From: Favolaschia claudopus
Taxonomy: Eukaryota > Basidiomycota > Agaricomycetes > Agaricales > Mycenaceae
Assembly: GCA_037176885.1 (NCBI GenBank)
Contig: JAWWNJ010000033.1
Coordinates: 1,240,001-1,304,000 of the forward strand
Reading direction: 5' to 3'
Length of the DNA stretch: 64,000 nt
Shown: positions 22,438 to 32,341 of the stretch, one piece after another
Numbering within the stretch: the stretch's first letter is position 1
Layout of the letters: the number at the start of each line of letters is the position of its first letter
Made by a program: the position numbers and the translations under genes
The notes under the pieces: model-generated
What the model was told of the DNA's origin: nothing
Database searches by the model: none
The model's input: only the letters and a program-made list of their open reading frames with translations

Positions 22438-25268
22438 ATGGGGCCAGTACTTCGCACTACCGTTCAAACCTGTTCAATAATGACCGTTCTAACTCATCCA
22501 CCACATTCTCACCCGGGATCTACTTCTTCGGCTTCTATTTCATACTCCCCGTATATTCCTCCGCCCTGCCCAAAATGTGGAAAGACTTTCAAAGCTGGGG
22601 CCAACCACGGCACTGTTCTAGTCCATATGTCAAGCTGTATAGGTCAGTACCTATTGTTTCGTACAGTGCACGATCCGGGGCTTAAACCGAACCAAGGTAC
22701 ACCATCGCAACAAGTTGGCGCATTGCTGACGTCGACTCGGACTCCCTTGACTTCCATGGCACCTTCTGCATTTGTTCACCCACGGCATTCTGCGCCTCAG
22801 CCTCCCCGCAATTCATCACGTTGGTCCGTACCCTGCCCGGGCATACCCATCGAGTGGGATGCCGACACCTTCTATACCACCTACCCGTTCCAATTACATG
22901 CACCAAATGCTAAGAATTGTGCTCCTTATGACTTGATGATTAATTCTGGCATACCCAAGGCTCGTTTACCTCAGTGCCTTGGTGGAACAGTCACACTTGA
23001 GGGTATTCCGCCGTGCGCCAAGTGTTCTCGGTTAACACTTGATGTGAAGATCATCCGGGAAAAGGCATCGCGCTTGTTTGAGCACGTTCGAAATCACGAT
23101 GACCTGAACTCAACCCAGCTTCGTGCTAAGGTTGCGCTAGTGAAGGAAAAGGTGGATACCTTGAGGTTTAAGGTCGGTTTTTTCGCCCTTCGTTGCCATG
23201 TTTTCAAGCAAAATAAATTAGAAACTTGATCTTGAAGGTTCCCTCCAGCGCGCACAAGCACGGCTTTCCGAGTGGAGGGATCTTTTCCAGTTCATAGGCC
23301 AGAACCCGTGCTCAATTCCTGCTTTGCATCGACTCCTTGCGAATGCAGAGAAAGGAGGATGGAGTACCGTCCCCGGGTCAAAACCGACTTCCCTGTCTGC
23401 CATCCCGCGAACCGAGCTCCATCTCCCTTCTACATCATATTCAATCTCTGGACAAGTTCTGTCCCTTATCCCACCGGTTCCATCTGACAGTTCCGGCCCC
23501 CACGTTCAATGGGCTTGGGATGGTGGTTTTATTGCCTTCTGCCTGAATAAGAAGAAGAACTCGGGCGAGGAAACCACTCATCGACGCAACCTACAAATTA
23601 CGACCTCAAGTCGCCTCATTGATTGTAATATCACAGACCAAGCACTCGAGATCTCTGCCTCAGACCTTGCTGGTACTCGGGAAAGCACATGGTCATTTCG
23701 AAACTCCGATCTCGTGGCTGCTTGGAGTAAATTATGGTCTTTGTTGCTCAATGATGCTTCCCTCCACGAAAAATTCCCCGTATTCACAGCTGTATTAGAG
23801 GGAAAATTCCCGTATCAAAGCCGTGCGTAGTTGGATCCAATTCCTGCTGTTTACCTCAAGTACTCATCCTCCTTTAGATGCTGTCATCTACGCATCTCCC
23901 ATCGCAAACACTGCCATCGAAGAGTCCATCCAAAACCGAAACGCATGCCGTGTCTGCGGCAAGGCCTTCAAAGGCCCGGATCGCCAACAACATGTCGGCG
24001 AGCACATTAGCGAGTTTGCGATGCAGCCCAAGAGGTGAGCGATCATAAAGTCCATGACACAGGGCTCCAAAAGTCGAGTGACCCGGGGGGAGGGGGGGTA
24101 CGTCATTGATCCGCCCCAAAATAAACAGGTTGGAAGATAGTGGGAAGATCAAGAGAGATAAAAAAAGATAAGGGACCAGGTTCCGATTTCACCCGGGTCG
24201 TCCACTTTTCGCCGACGGCTGCCGAATCATTGCCGAATCTCATCAGAGTCAATCAAATATGCAAATGCGTCTCAAACATGGGTGAGTAAGATAATCAAAG
24301 CCCACAGGGCAATTCTTCCAATATAAAAATGGGGGGGTAGACAAAATTTCAGCGTTATCGGTCCCAGCTATAAGGTACAGCAAGAAGTCGAACGGTCGAA
24401 CCAGGAAAAGCTGGTCGGCTTTATCGGATTGCGTAATTTGGGGGGGTTGTCAAAGAGCCCTGTGTCTGATCGGCCATGATCGCTCACCTCTTGATGCAGC
24501 CATTGGATGGCTAATGGCTACACAAAGTCAAAATCCAGGCGCATTGACAAAGGCTAACCCTGGTTTCAGCATCCAAACTCACCTCTTGTATAATTTGACA
24601 TCAATCTTTGGGCCATCAAAGTTCCCTAATCGGGAAATTGTTAGCCATTCAATGGCTCCAATGGCTCATCGCAAACCCTCTATTCTCAAGGCATCTCGCG
24701 GCGTATCTGAAGCTTCTGTGCGAGTACCCGTACGTCTGTCAATTAATCACTGAAATATTTTGCTGATACGTACCCATGTGGGACATGTGGCGGAACCTGC
24801 AGTATCTCTATCAAGAACAAGAAGGCAGATTCGGACTGCCCCTCAGCCTACCCTTTCCTGGTCAATACCGCCAAAAAGTTTCTGCCAACCCGACCATGCA
24901 CCAATGTTCCCATTCTCTGTGCTATGCAGAATTGTAAGCAGGTTCACTGGAAATATAACTTTTGACAGCACATGGAAGAGCGACACCACGGCTGGGAGGG
25001 CCTTATCTCGGATGATTTTGTCGAGGAAATTAGGATTTCTTCTCAAGAACAACTGGGATTGAGAATTCCATTACAATCTGTGATCCAATGGCCCCCATCT
25101 CCTCCTCCTCCCACTCCTGAGCCCATCTCCACCCGCCCATCTACCCCAACGGCGCAAAAACGACCTGCATCGACAGTCCCGCTTTCTCCTCGACGATCAT
25201 TAGCACGAAATAAAGAGAATAACGACCCTAATGATACCCATACAGCCAAAATACGACGAATTACATAG
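22438..25268 (+). pseudogene. Zinc-finger gene, decayed, unknown function
   Basis: Multi-exon gene relic of a type I associate with mushroom genomes but cannot name. Exon 1 (22438-23172, ATG start) has a zinc-finger-like motif (CPKCGKTFKAG, then HMSSC) and a conserved-looking block with WDADTFYTTYPF and CAKCSRLTLDVKI. A 49-nt intron (23173-23221) leads to exon 2 (23222-23822), with LQRAQARLSEWRDLFQFIG and LHRLLANAEKGGWS. A 55-nt intron (23823-23877) follows in phase. Exon 3 has a second finger-like motif (CRVCGKAFKG, then HVGEHI) and is interrupted by a 465-bp hAT-type MITE at 24029. After it the frame is shifted and no longer continuous. Later pieces show a YPCGTCGGTCSI cysteine cluster (about 24770) and an HMEERHHGWEGL block ending in a proline-rich tail (to 25268). 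Probably a nucleic-acid-binding protein in origin. It is the only gene inside the surrounding hAT element and so looks like cargo. Confidence 0.6.
24029..24493. mobile_element. hAT-type MITE, 465 bp
   Basis: Terminal inverted repeats CAAGAGGTGAGCGATCAT are perfect over 17-18 bp. The 8-bp sequence ATGCAGCC lies directly outside both ends (24021-24028 and 24494-24501), the hAT target-duplication length. The similarity of the arms extends to a GACACAGGGCTC block. The terminus differs from the TAGTGYTGCC ends of the other hAT elements here, so it belongs to a different hAT subfamily. G-runs (GGGGGGAGGGGGGG near 24084 and others) mark the interior. It disrupts the zinc-finger gene. Confidence 0.88.
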
Positions 25269-25618
25269 TTATTCTTTAGATACCTTACTCGCACATAGTG
25301 TATTGTAGAGCTACATACGAAATTACAGCTATTTCTTGGAGGTTTGCGGGAAGGGGCTCAAAGGGGAAGTCGTCGGCAATCCATCACGCACGTGCTATTG
25401 ATGGGGGTTCAGATCCAGAGATCTGACACCTCTTGAGGTCACGCTAGAACGTCTGGGTCACCGAGACAGCGCGACAGCACTACTTACAGTAAGGCTCCTT
25501 CCGTGAACCGTGAGAATTTTGATATTCTTGATCATCACTTTAGCCGATTCGGCTATGATCAGCTAACCGGAGACTTCAGACCTCAAAGCCTCAACCTGAG
25601 TCCATCAGCACCTGAGAC

Positions 25619-25755
25619 TAGTCTCGTGACCAGACTCTTATGCCATCCCAAATCTTATGACAGGGTTCCCTTTCAAGGCCCTTTGGGATGGCATAAGAGT
25701 CTGGTCACGAGACTATTTGGGCCAGGGATGGCATAAGAGTCTGGTCACGAGACTA
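25619..25755. repeat. Fold-back with three near-identical arms
   Basis: A 34-nt arm starting TAGTCTCGTGACCAGACTCT (25619-25652) is followed after 29 nt by its perfect inverted copy (25682-25715). After 9 nt a third arm of 31 nt follows (25725-25755) in the same orientation as the second. Each copy ends at the same TA, as in TA-target elements. The structure may be a very short MITE plus a leftover end from a second event. Confidence 0.88.
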
Positions 25756-25789
25756 CACCTGAGACCTCAAACCACGACAGCCCAAACTA

Positions 25790-26522
25790 CAGTGTAGTAG
25801 GGTTCCTTGGATAGCCACTTCCCATTTCCGCATTTTCTGTACAACAACAGAGCGTAGAGAATTACGTTTTTTCTAGTGTATACTAGAGCATGTAACAATG
25901 TGTCTCCCCCTTTCAAGTTTGGAATTCGACTGACGATCAGGCAAGGAAAAAGATAGTGAAGTTTTGGTCACAAATGTCACGCGGAGGGTTCCTTGGTTAG
26001 CTCGCTCCTGTTCTGTCAGAAGCCAAGTGACATTGAGTTTTTGAGCCATACTTGATCTAGTCTACTCATATGGCAGTAAAATGTCTATATGGCACATATT
26101 TATACAATTTGGAAGCGTAAGAATGGGCGAACTCCAGTGCAATTTTAAGGGTCATGTCACACTTTAGCCTGTAAAAAGGACCAATCAATTTATAGTGTCC
26201 GTATCTGCTACAGTTTGGGTATAGAATCGTAGATACGATCCTCAACTATCTCATGAGAATTAATTTCAGCCATAACACGGTAAAAGGAGACGAGAAGTGG
26301 ACAAAAGAAAAGTGATCATTGCCGAATTAGGCAGCTGATGCACATTAAATGGTGTCTTGCTCGTACCACAGACACACAGGTGGGCTCATACTTTTTTGAG
26401 ACTGTACATAGGCTCTATATCATTAGGCTGAGCAAAAAGAATCCAATTACAAGCTGTTGTGGATAGCCAGAAAACAAAAATAATCAAAGAACCCTCCCTA
26501 TCCAAGGAACCCTACTACACTG
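25790..26522. mobile_element. CAGTGTAGTAGGG TIR element, 733 bp
   Basis: Terminal inverted repeats CAGTGTAGTAGGGTTCCTTGGATAG are perfect over 25 bp. TA flanks both ends (25788-25789 and 26523-26524). An internal partial copy of the end (AGGGTTCCTTGGTTAGC) lies near 25986. There is no transposase frame, so it is non-autonomous. End sequence and target suggest a Tc1/mariner-type origin. Confidence 0.88.
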
Positions 26523-26554
26523 TATGGACAAAGATTCAAGGAGCAGCACCAGGA

Positions 26555-26613
26555 AATAAACAACGAAAAATGCTTTTACACTGTAAAATATAAATGTTTT
26601 TTTCGTTGTTTAT
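26555..26613. repeat. Small hairpin
   Basis: AATAAACAACGAAAAA is mirrored after about 25 nt by TTTTTTCGTTGTTTATT, and the inner TTTTACACTGTAAAA continues the symmetry. It is a compact fold-back of about 59 nt, perhaps a minimal MITE. No clear target duplication. Confidence 0.65.
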
Positions 26614-26730
26614 TATGTGGTTGAGTGTCGAGGTTGAGGTCGGAGCTTTACACTGCCAGCTGTGGCTTGAGCTCGAAGTTTCTGTAAGTACATGTAACAT
26701 ATTCTGATGGGAACATGATGTTTGGTGATA

Positions 26731-27284
26731 TGATAGCGGACACAACTTCATATCAAGCCGGAATTTTGGCCAAAATTCTTTGAAAATTGAGATTTAGCAG
26801 GAACTTGGGGTGGGTTTATAGGCAAAATTCGCATTTCAGAGAAAACGAAGAAACCCTAGTCTGGGTTAGAAAAGCGCGAAATTTTTGCCCAAAATTTCAA
26901 AAGTGTGTGTAGATTTTGGGGGAAAAGACATCAAATTATAGCCTAAAGTTAGTCAGTAGCTCAATTCTGACCCCAGCAAACATCCATAGCAGAAGTCCCT
27001 TGGATTTGGTTGAGATTTGGTGAAGGTTCAGTGGTGCGGCAGACATTTGATGCGCTGATGGCATCGTACAGCCACCGGCTATGTCTCGGCCCAGACCGAA
27101 AGCGCGAAATCCGTGGAAGAAGAAATGATTTTGTGGATTTTGAGACTTTTGACCGGAGGGATCTCTAGTCCTCCTTTTTATGGTCATTTCTGCACAGTTT
27201 CAATCCCACTGGGTAAAAACTGAGGGCACAGTAACAATTTCCAAATTAGGTATCCGGCTTGTCACGAAGTTCGGTCCGCTATCA
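26731..27284. mobile_element. TGATAGCGGAC TIR element A, 554 bp
   Basis: The left end TGATAGCGGACACAACTTC and right end GAAGTTCGGTCCGCTATCA form imperfect inverted repeats of about 33 bp. TA lies outside both (26729-26730 and 27285-27286). The interior is recognisably related to the element at 49613-50143. Shared stretches include GAGATTTAGCAGGAACT, GGTTTATAGG and CAGCCACCGG, in the same order. No coding content. Confidence 0.85.
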
Positions 27285-27286
27285 TA

Positions 27287-27621
27287 CGAGGTTCGAAGTC
27301 CGAAGTTTGCCGAGGTTGAAGTCCGAAGTTTATCGTTGGACAGAAGCCAAGGTTCAAGTTCAAGATTTGAGCATTTTGAACATGGAACATATGACTGGAA
27401 CATGGTTATACTATGGTTCCCACCCAGTGATCAACGAGTGAACCATGATTTCACAAACCACCATCAAACTGTCATCCAACCCGAGGAAATCCGAGTGTTG
27501 GGGCCGGTTTGATCCCCTACATGTGTGACATCAATGTGTGACATAACACGATGAGCTGGCACCTCTTTCTCTTCGTCGACCACTCTCCTGCTTGAATTAT
27601 CGCTTTCCGGCATTCATAGAC
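27287..27621. promoter_or_regulatory. Upstream region of the 27622 gene
   Basis: This 335-bp gap separates the TIR element from the ATG of the downstream gene and must hold its promoter if the gene is expressed. It contains two adjacent copies of GAAGTCCGAAGTTT (about 27295 and 27318), a TGTGTGACAT pair near 27523 and 27535, and a CT-rich tract near 27560-27590, which is common just upstream of fungal starts. No TATA box is convincing. Confidence 0.3.
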
Positions 27622-29450
27622 ATGGGAAAACATCAAAGTCATGACAAACAACAGACTGATAATACTGGTACTGTACTCTGGGCCCAAATCTCCCTAGTAT
27701 TCACTTGTGCAGTCTTGGGCTTTCTCTCGCAGCCTGGAGTACTGGATCTCGATGTCGGCAATGACGAGGCAGTCCAGCTCTTTCTGGAGAAACTTAATAA
27801 AATCCGAAACATTCCTGAAGTTAATGTATGAATCCACTGGTTTTGAGTTTCATCATAAACATTCCTTTGGTAGGGTCATCTCGCACTTCAGCGCCATCTT
27901 CGTGTCTCCATGACTCTGGCTAAAAACAAGAAACTGGCTATTCTTCCTGAACTCGAATCTCTGAATGAACGGATCAATCGCCAGGCTAGGGAGGGTATCG
28001 CCTCGCATCAGGATAAGCGAAGTTTGGTATGTTATGTTTTGTCTCTCGTATTTCTCTCTCGCATTTCCACCGCCCTCATCGAAACCCAGGTCTATAAGCT
28101 TCATCTTGCCAATAAAGAGCCGAAGACCATCGCTGATATTCTTGCTGGCTGTCCCATCGATCCCACGGCCCCGATTGGTACCCTTCTTAATCCTCGCATC
28201 ATCGAGCGCAAACGGGACCTATCTTTCGGCCCGCCTATCCGGACTGTCCTCGCTGACACTGCTTGTCGCCCTTTCGCTAATGATTTTGTATGCGACGAGG
28301 CTGCTGGGTTCTACATCGTGACTGACGAGGAGTCTGTCATCTTTTTCGATAAAGACGAAGGCGAGTTCCAAGTTCTTTTTTGGCGACTGACTTCTCACCG
28401 ATTTTCAGCTGGTGTCGTCTTCGCTGAACTCATCGTTTTGCGGGATGTTTTCGGCGAGCAGGGTACACCCGAGTCGACAGCCATATGCGAGTGGTTTCAA
28501 GACGTCATTGACACTGCTGTAAACGAACGCCGCGATGTCCGCGTAAGTCTTCCTTCGTGATCGTATAAATTGTCGCTGATTTGATTTCATGTAAGCCGAA
28601 AAGCGACGGCACCATGGTCCAGCTTGGTTACAATGCTGGACCTCGTGACCTGAGGGTCTTTCAGCTGGCGAAAAGCTACACAAAAAATCTCGATGAACAA
28701 ACGAAAGCCGACGACGACAGGGAGGTGATCGCAGCCGTGACCATCACTTGGGCTACTGCCAAAGCGTGGTTGCCGCTAGATATAACCAATAAAATCGAAG
28801 ATACCCTCGAAGAGAACGGATTGCCGCCTATTGCCACGCGGAACATTCCCGCAGGTGTGTCCATATTCTTTTTACCGATTCTGTCTCAGCGTATCGACTT
28901 TCCAGGAAATGGGTACCAGATCCAGTTCCGTAACCTGGCTTACAATTTTCCCACATTCGAGCGAGCTCCTCCCGAGGCTTACTTTACTTATGGCTACTCC
29001 GCGTAAGCATTTGAATCGCCTTTTCCATGTTGACACACCTCATATCGTCCCAGCTACGTGTCTGGTGTCTGCGGTATCAGCCTTAATGTTGGCCGTACCG
29101 TCAACCCTCCGCCTTCCTCGACATTGGCAGCGCCAGGTCTACGCCAAACACGATCGCAGACCCACGCGGGCAGCGCACCTGGTCAAATCGATTCCACTTC
29201 TGAGGACTTCAGCAAGTGGCCTGCAAACGGTGGAGGTAATTTTGTCGACATGACGCTGAAGGTCGTTGTTCATCAGGCTGCTGGCACGCTCTTTGCCTTC
29301 AACCCGGCGATGGGTCCTGGTACGACCCGACTTTGTGGTGCGACCAACTATCTAGCAGCAATCACCTTTTCCTCGCACATCTTCAAGGCCTTTCAGATGG
29401 CGCAAACGGGAATCGCAGAAGATAAAGCTGGGGATGGAAACTTTGATTAG
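27622..29450 (+). CDS. Intact four-exon gene, unknown function (558 aa)
   Basis: The only intact gene here without an obvious transposon signature. Exons 27622-27825, 27874-28542, 28596-29002 and 29054-29450 join in frame to 559 codons including the TAG stop. The introns are 48, 53 and 51 nt with GT-AG borders. The start was chosen because ATG at 27622 has G at -3 and G at +4; upstream in-frame starts are not ATG. The N-terminal part holds a hydrophobic stretch (about residues 20-35) and an ELESLNERINRQAREG helix-like segment. The centre has GPPIRTVLADTA and DEAAGFYIVTDEES. The C-terminal part has MVQLGYNAGPRDLR, APPEAYFTYGY and GGGNFVDMTLKVVVHQ, then GPGTTRLCGATNYLAAITFS. It resembles an expanded Agaricomycete family I recall without a secure function. 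The C-terminal layout is faintly like a 2-oxoglutarate/iron oxygenase fold, but key metal ligands are not evident. In-frame read-through of a possible 63-nt intron at about 28026 cannot be excluded. Confidence 0.72.
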
Positions 29451-29523
29451 TTGAATGTTGACTACTCTAATCCGATATGTATCTCTCCAAGATATTCGAA
29501 TCCATATGCACCTTCGAGTTTCT

Positions 29524-31033
29524 CTAGAATACATCGGAGTGTAGTACACGAACATGAGCGAGAGCAGTGCTCCATTCAGAAATTATGTCAGCTTCTTCAC
29601 CACTTCCCGAAAAAACCGAAACGAGTTCATGCAGTGCAATCACCTCTTCATCGCTAATAAGTCCTGGAGGGGGCTGAACAATAACCTCGCTAAGGTCTGG
29701 TGGCGGTCTAACACGTCCAACCCAAGAACTTGAACCCTCACCGAGTGGGTTGTTTCCCCGCTGTGACTCGAGCACATTGTCGTCGTGGAGACCCTGCCAA
29801 TCAATTCCGTACACCTCTAGCTCTTCCTCATCCAAGCCTTCCTCTTCAGGTAGAAGCTGGTCTCCACGCACACCGTTGATGTACATGTCAAACACAAACA
29901 TGTCCGCCGGAGATCGATTTGGCCCGTTTCGGATTTGAATACGGTGTTGATTCCACGATTCGGCAAAGAATGCGAGTTGGCTGTTGATAGTTGGGAGGAA
30001 GAGGAAGTGCAAAAGCCAAATGTGTGCGACATTATTGATATCGAGGCCGTACCGCAGCTCGAGCAGCACAAAGTAATCGCCCCAGGCAGCACCAACCTGT
30101 GCGGTTACATCAACCCAAAGCCGTTCAATGCGAACATTATGGACACTTCTATATATGACTGAGTCATTTATCAAAAGAAAAAAAGAAAAAAAAAGGCATT
30201 AATACCTTCCCCAGATGTAAGATCCCCGACGGAGCCCCCTCCGTGGCACCGTGCAGTGACTCCATCCAAGCTGCAACATAAATGTTCGGGACGGAACACC
30301 GTAAACACGAGCGGTATCCAAGAAGAGCTCGAGCACAGTATCAGCTGTATTATTGCCACTAGCACGTAGCCCGGTGATGAGGCGGGAGTAGCCATCGATG
30401 AAACCGTGAATTACAATCCCCCAGCGAATTAATCCTAATATTTATCAAAACCTGAAGCACATTGAGTTCAAACCATTGCGCACCGTGCTGTCCATCGTGA
30501 TGCCAAAGAGAGCTTGGCCCAAGTACACGGTAGTTCCGGCGGCGTATTCGGATGCGCTCAAATATCCGGCGCACTGGGTCAATGCGGAGAAGGGATTCGC
30601 GGACACGCTGAGTTAGTACACGGTGTCCAAGCCGACGCAGCATACCACCGAGCATACTCAAACCAGCCCGCTTGTAATGAGAGGAGAAGCATATCAAGCT
30701 CATCGTCAGAGATATCAGAGACAGGACCAGTAAAGATGTTAACGTTGGCTGCGCAAGATTCCTGATATCAGGGGGAAACTCTTCAGATTCAGGGAGCGGG
30801 AGATCAGGCTCGAGAATATCGTCTCCAGCTCCAGAAGCAGCATCAGGTTGAATTTGTTGCTCGGGAGGGAAAGGATTCGACTGGGGCTGCACAATGCCCT
30901 CTGCAAGAAGAGCATTGCGGACAGTAGAGCGGCCAACACCCAAGAACTGTGCAATACTTGCCGTAGACCGATGACCATATGCCCAGCGGAGAAAATCGGG
31001 ATCTATTTGAATCCGTGGCCGGCCAGGGCCGTC
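29524..31033 (-). pseudogene. Integrase-core (rve) gene, broken
   Basis: Minus-strand gene relic encoding a stand-alone integrase-core protein of a type seen in mushroom genomes. Exon 1 (31033 to 30484) shows GRPRIQIDPDFLRWAYGHRS and SIAQFLGVGRSTVRNALL, a helix-turn-helix-like DNA-binding segment. It then has RRLGHRV, RIDPVRRIFERIRIRRR and LWHHDGQH, the last holding the first catalytic aspartate. A 49-nt intron (30435-30483) leads to exon 2 with RWGIVIHGFIDGYSRLITGL. A 57-nt intron (30149-30205) leads to exon 3 with SVHNVRIERLWVDV (catalytic glutamate region) and WNQHRIQIRNGPNRSPADMF, ending at TAG 29524-29526. Between GVPSR and NIYVAAWM about 24 nt are missing, the place where the second catalytic aspartate (a DHGTEN-like motif) should stand. 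There are also frameshifts near 30270 and in exon 1 near 30680-30750. It is fused upstream to a LINE fragment. Confidence 0.75.
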
Positions 31034-31258
31034 TGACGGATCGGTGTCGAGGAAAGCGCAGGCGAGTTGGTGAAACTTGAAGGCCAGGAGTTGGCCTGCG
31101 CGGGGTTTCGGTGAGAAGATTGTCTGAATAGCGGACGTGTTGTCTGCAAAAAGGTGGATGTGAGTGATCTGCGGGTTTTCCTTCGCTATTTTGAACGCTT
31201 TTGCCGCCCCAAAGAGGAGGCCAGTTAGCTCTCCGTCGTACACCTCCGCGTGGCGGAC
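31034..31258 (-). pseudogene. LINE RNase H fragment
   Basis: Minus-strand fragment reading [39 protein letters not shown] and QLLAFKFHQLACAFLD. This is the RNase H domain of a non-LTR retrotransposon; the D of the ADN motif and the E of DGEL fit the catalytic acids. Only about 70 codons remain. One side joins in frame to the start of the integrase relic (DPS then DGPGRPR). The other side abuts the truncated Gypsy reverse transcriptase on the opposite strand near 31250-31258. It is a small scrap caught between two other elements. Confidence 0.7.
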
Positions 31259-31480
31259 TTAGGTTCGTACAGGACTATCGAGCTTTAAACGCTATGACTG
31301 TGAAGAATCGTTACCCGCTCCCCTTAATTAACGACCTCATCAACCGACTCAGGGGAGCCCGGTACTTCACGAAGCTCGATGTCCAATGGGGCTTTAACAA
31401 CGTTCGAATCCGTGAAGGCGACGAGTGGAAGGCAGCGTTCCGGACCAACCGGGGACTGTTTGAGCCGCTGGTCATGTACT

Positions 31481-32341
31481 TGTCAGGGGAACCCCCCGCT
31501 TCCCCGACCCGCTCCGCTATTCCTTGCATCACTCCAGCCTTCTTGGGAACGCTACTCCCTCCAGACTTCCCCCTTTGTCACACCTTCCTCCTTCCGACCC
31601 CCCGTTCCCCTCCTCGACAGACTCCTGTCGACCCTGCGCTCCTACAGCTAGTGCTCAGCGCAACCCGGTTCCCTACTGGTCTTCCGGTCAGACTTCTAGC
31701 CCTCCGAGAGCTCTGGTACCCCGAGCTCTGGTCGTCCGGACCTCCGGCCTTCCGGCTCCGGTTCCCCGGTCCCCGGCCCGGCTTCCCACGCTCCCCCGGA
31801 GCTGGGCCAAGCCCCAGCGGTTCTGTCACCCAAGCCTCGATGCTCCTGCTGTCTCGCCCTGGCTCTAGCGCCCTTCCCGGGTTCCCTGGGCTCTATTCCC
31901 CCGGTTCCCCGACCCTCCGGGCCCCGACCTCCGGCCCTCCGGACTCCGGCTCCGGTTTCCCACGCTCCCCGGACCACAGGGTATCTTCGGGCCTTCGTCG
32001 GTCTACGATCTCTGGACCAGTATTGTGATCCTCCCTCTTCTGGGCATATCCCTGGCTCCCTGCTACTGTTGGATCATCTGATCATTGATATCACATCATA
32101 GATGCTGTGCTACTACATAGTTCCCACGCACCGTGAGAAGTCACGCGTCACGCGCCCTTTTACTGTGACGCCTGGGCATGGAGACTCCTTACTCTGTTCG
32201 CTAAGGATTCTCCCTCTGCCCAGGTGAGTAGACACTCTTCCTCTTGTTGTAGCTAGCCCACTAAGGATTCTCCCTCTGCCCAGTGCTTGTTGGACTCTTG
32301 AGTACCTCGGGCCTCAGGCCCTGGCAGCTGTTGCCCTTACA
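31481..32341 (+). mobile_element. Solo LTR inserted in Gypsy reverse transcriptase
   Basis: An 861-bp non-coding insert begins TGTCAGGGGAACCCCCC and ends TTGCCCTTACA, the TG...CA form of LTRs. GTACT lies on both sides (31476-31480 and 32342-32346), a 5-bp target duplication. Its first and last 10-12 bases equal those of the 333-bp LTR at 36449-36781, and both contain GGATTCTCCCTC repeats. In this one the 19-mer GGATTCTCCCTCTGCCCAG occurs at about 32206 and 32264. The middle is a C/T-rich, CCGG-rich stretch. It is best read as the recombination product of a related but longer-LTR Gypsy family. Confidence 0.88.

Larger units (their letters stand above)
21303..25482. mobile_element. hAT element, 4.18 kb, carrying a zinc-finger gene
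   Basis: The left end TAGTGCTGCCGC begins at 21303 and the right end, inverted TAGTGCTGTCGC, finishes at 25482. The 8-bp sequence CTTACAGT lies immediately outside both ends (21295-21302 and 25483-25490), a perfect hAT-type target duplication. Further inverted similarity is found inside: GTCTCGGTGACCCAGACGTT at about 21945 against its inverse at about 25449, and GATCTGAACCCCCATCAA at about 22168 against its inverse near 25395. The left subterminal region is packed with GAGGT and ACCTC motifs, as in transposase-binding subterminal repeats. Two TA-target MITEs (21580-21890, 21974-22122) and one hAT-type MITE (24029-24493) sit inside. No transposase is recognisable; the only coding content is the decayed zinc-finger gene at 22438-25268. 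Its ends resemble those of the complete hAT element at 57997-62116. Confidence 0.85.

Noticed and set aside
28853..28887. 35-nt GT...AG segment in the 27622 gene as an intron
   Set aside because: Removing it breaks the frame, whereas reading through keeps it open to the next exon border.
31201..32028. 275-codon plus-strand frame running past the Gypsy reverse transcriptase
   Set aside because: Only the part before 31480 is reverse transcriptase; the proline/serine-rich rest is translation of the inserted LTR.
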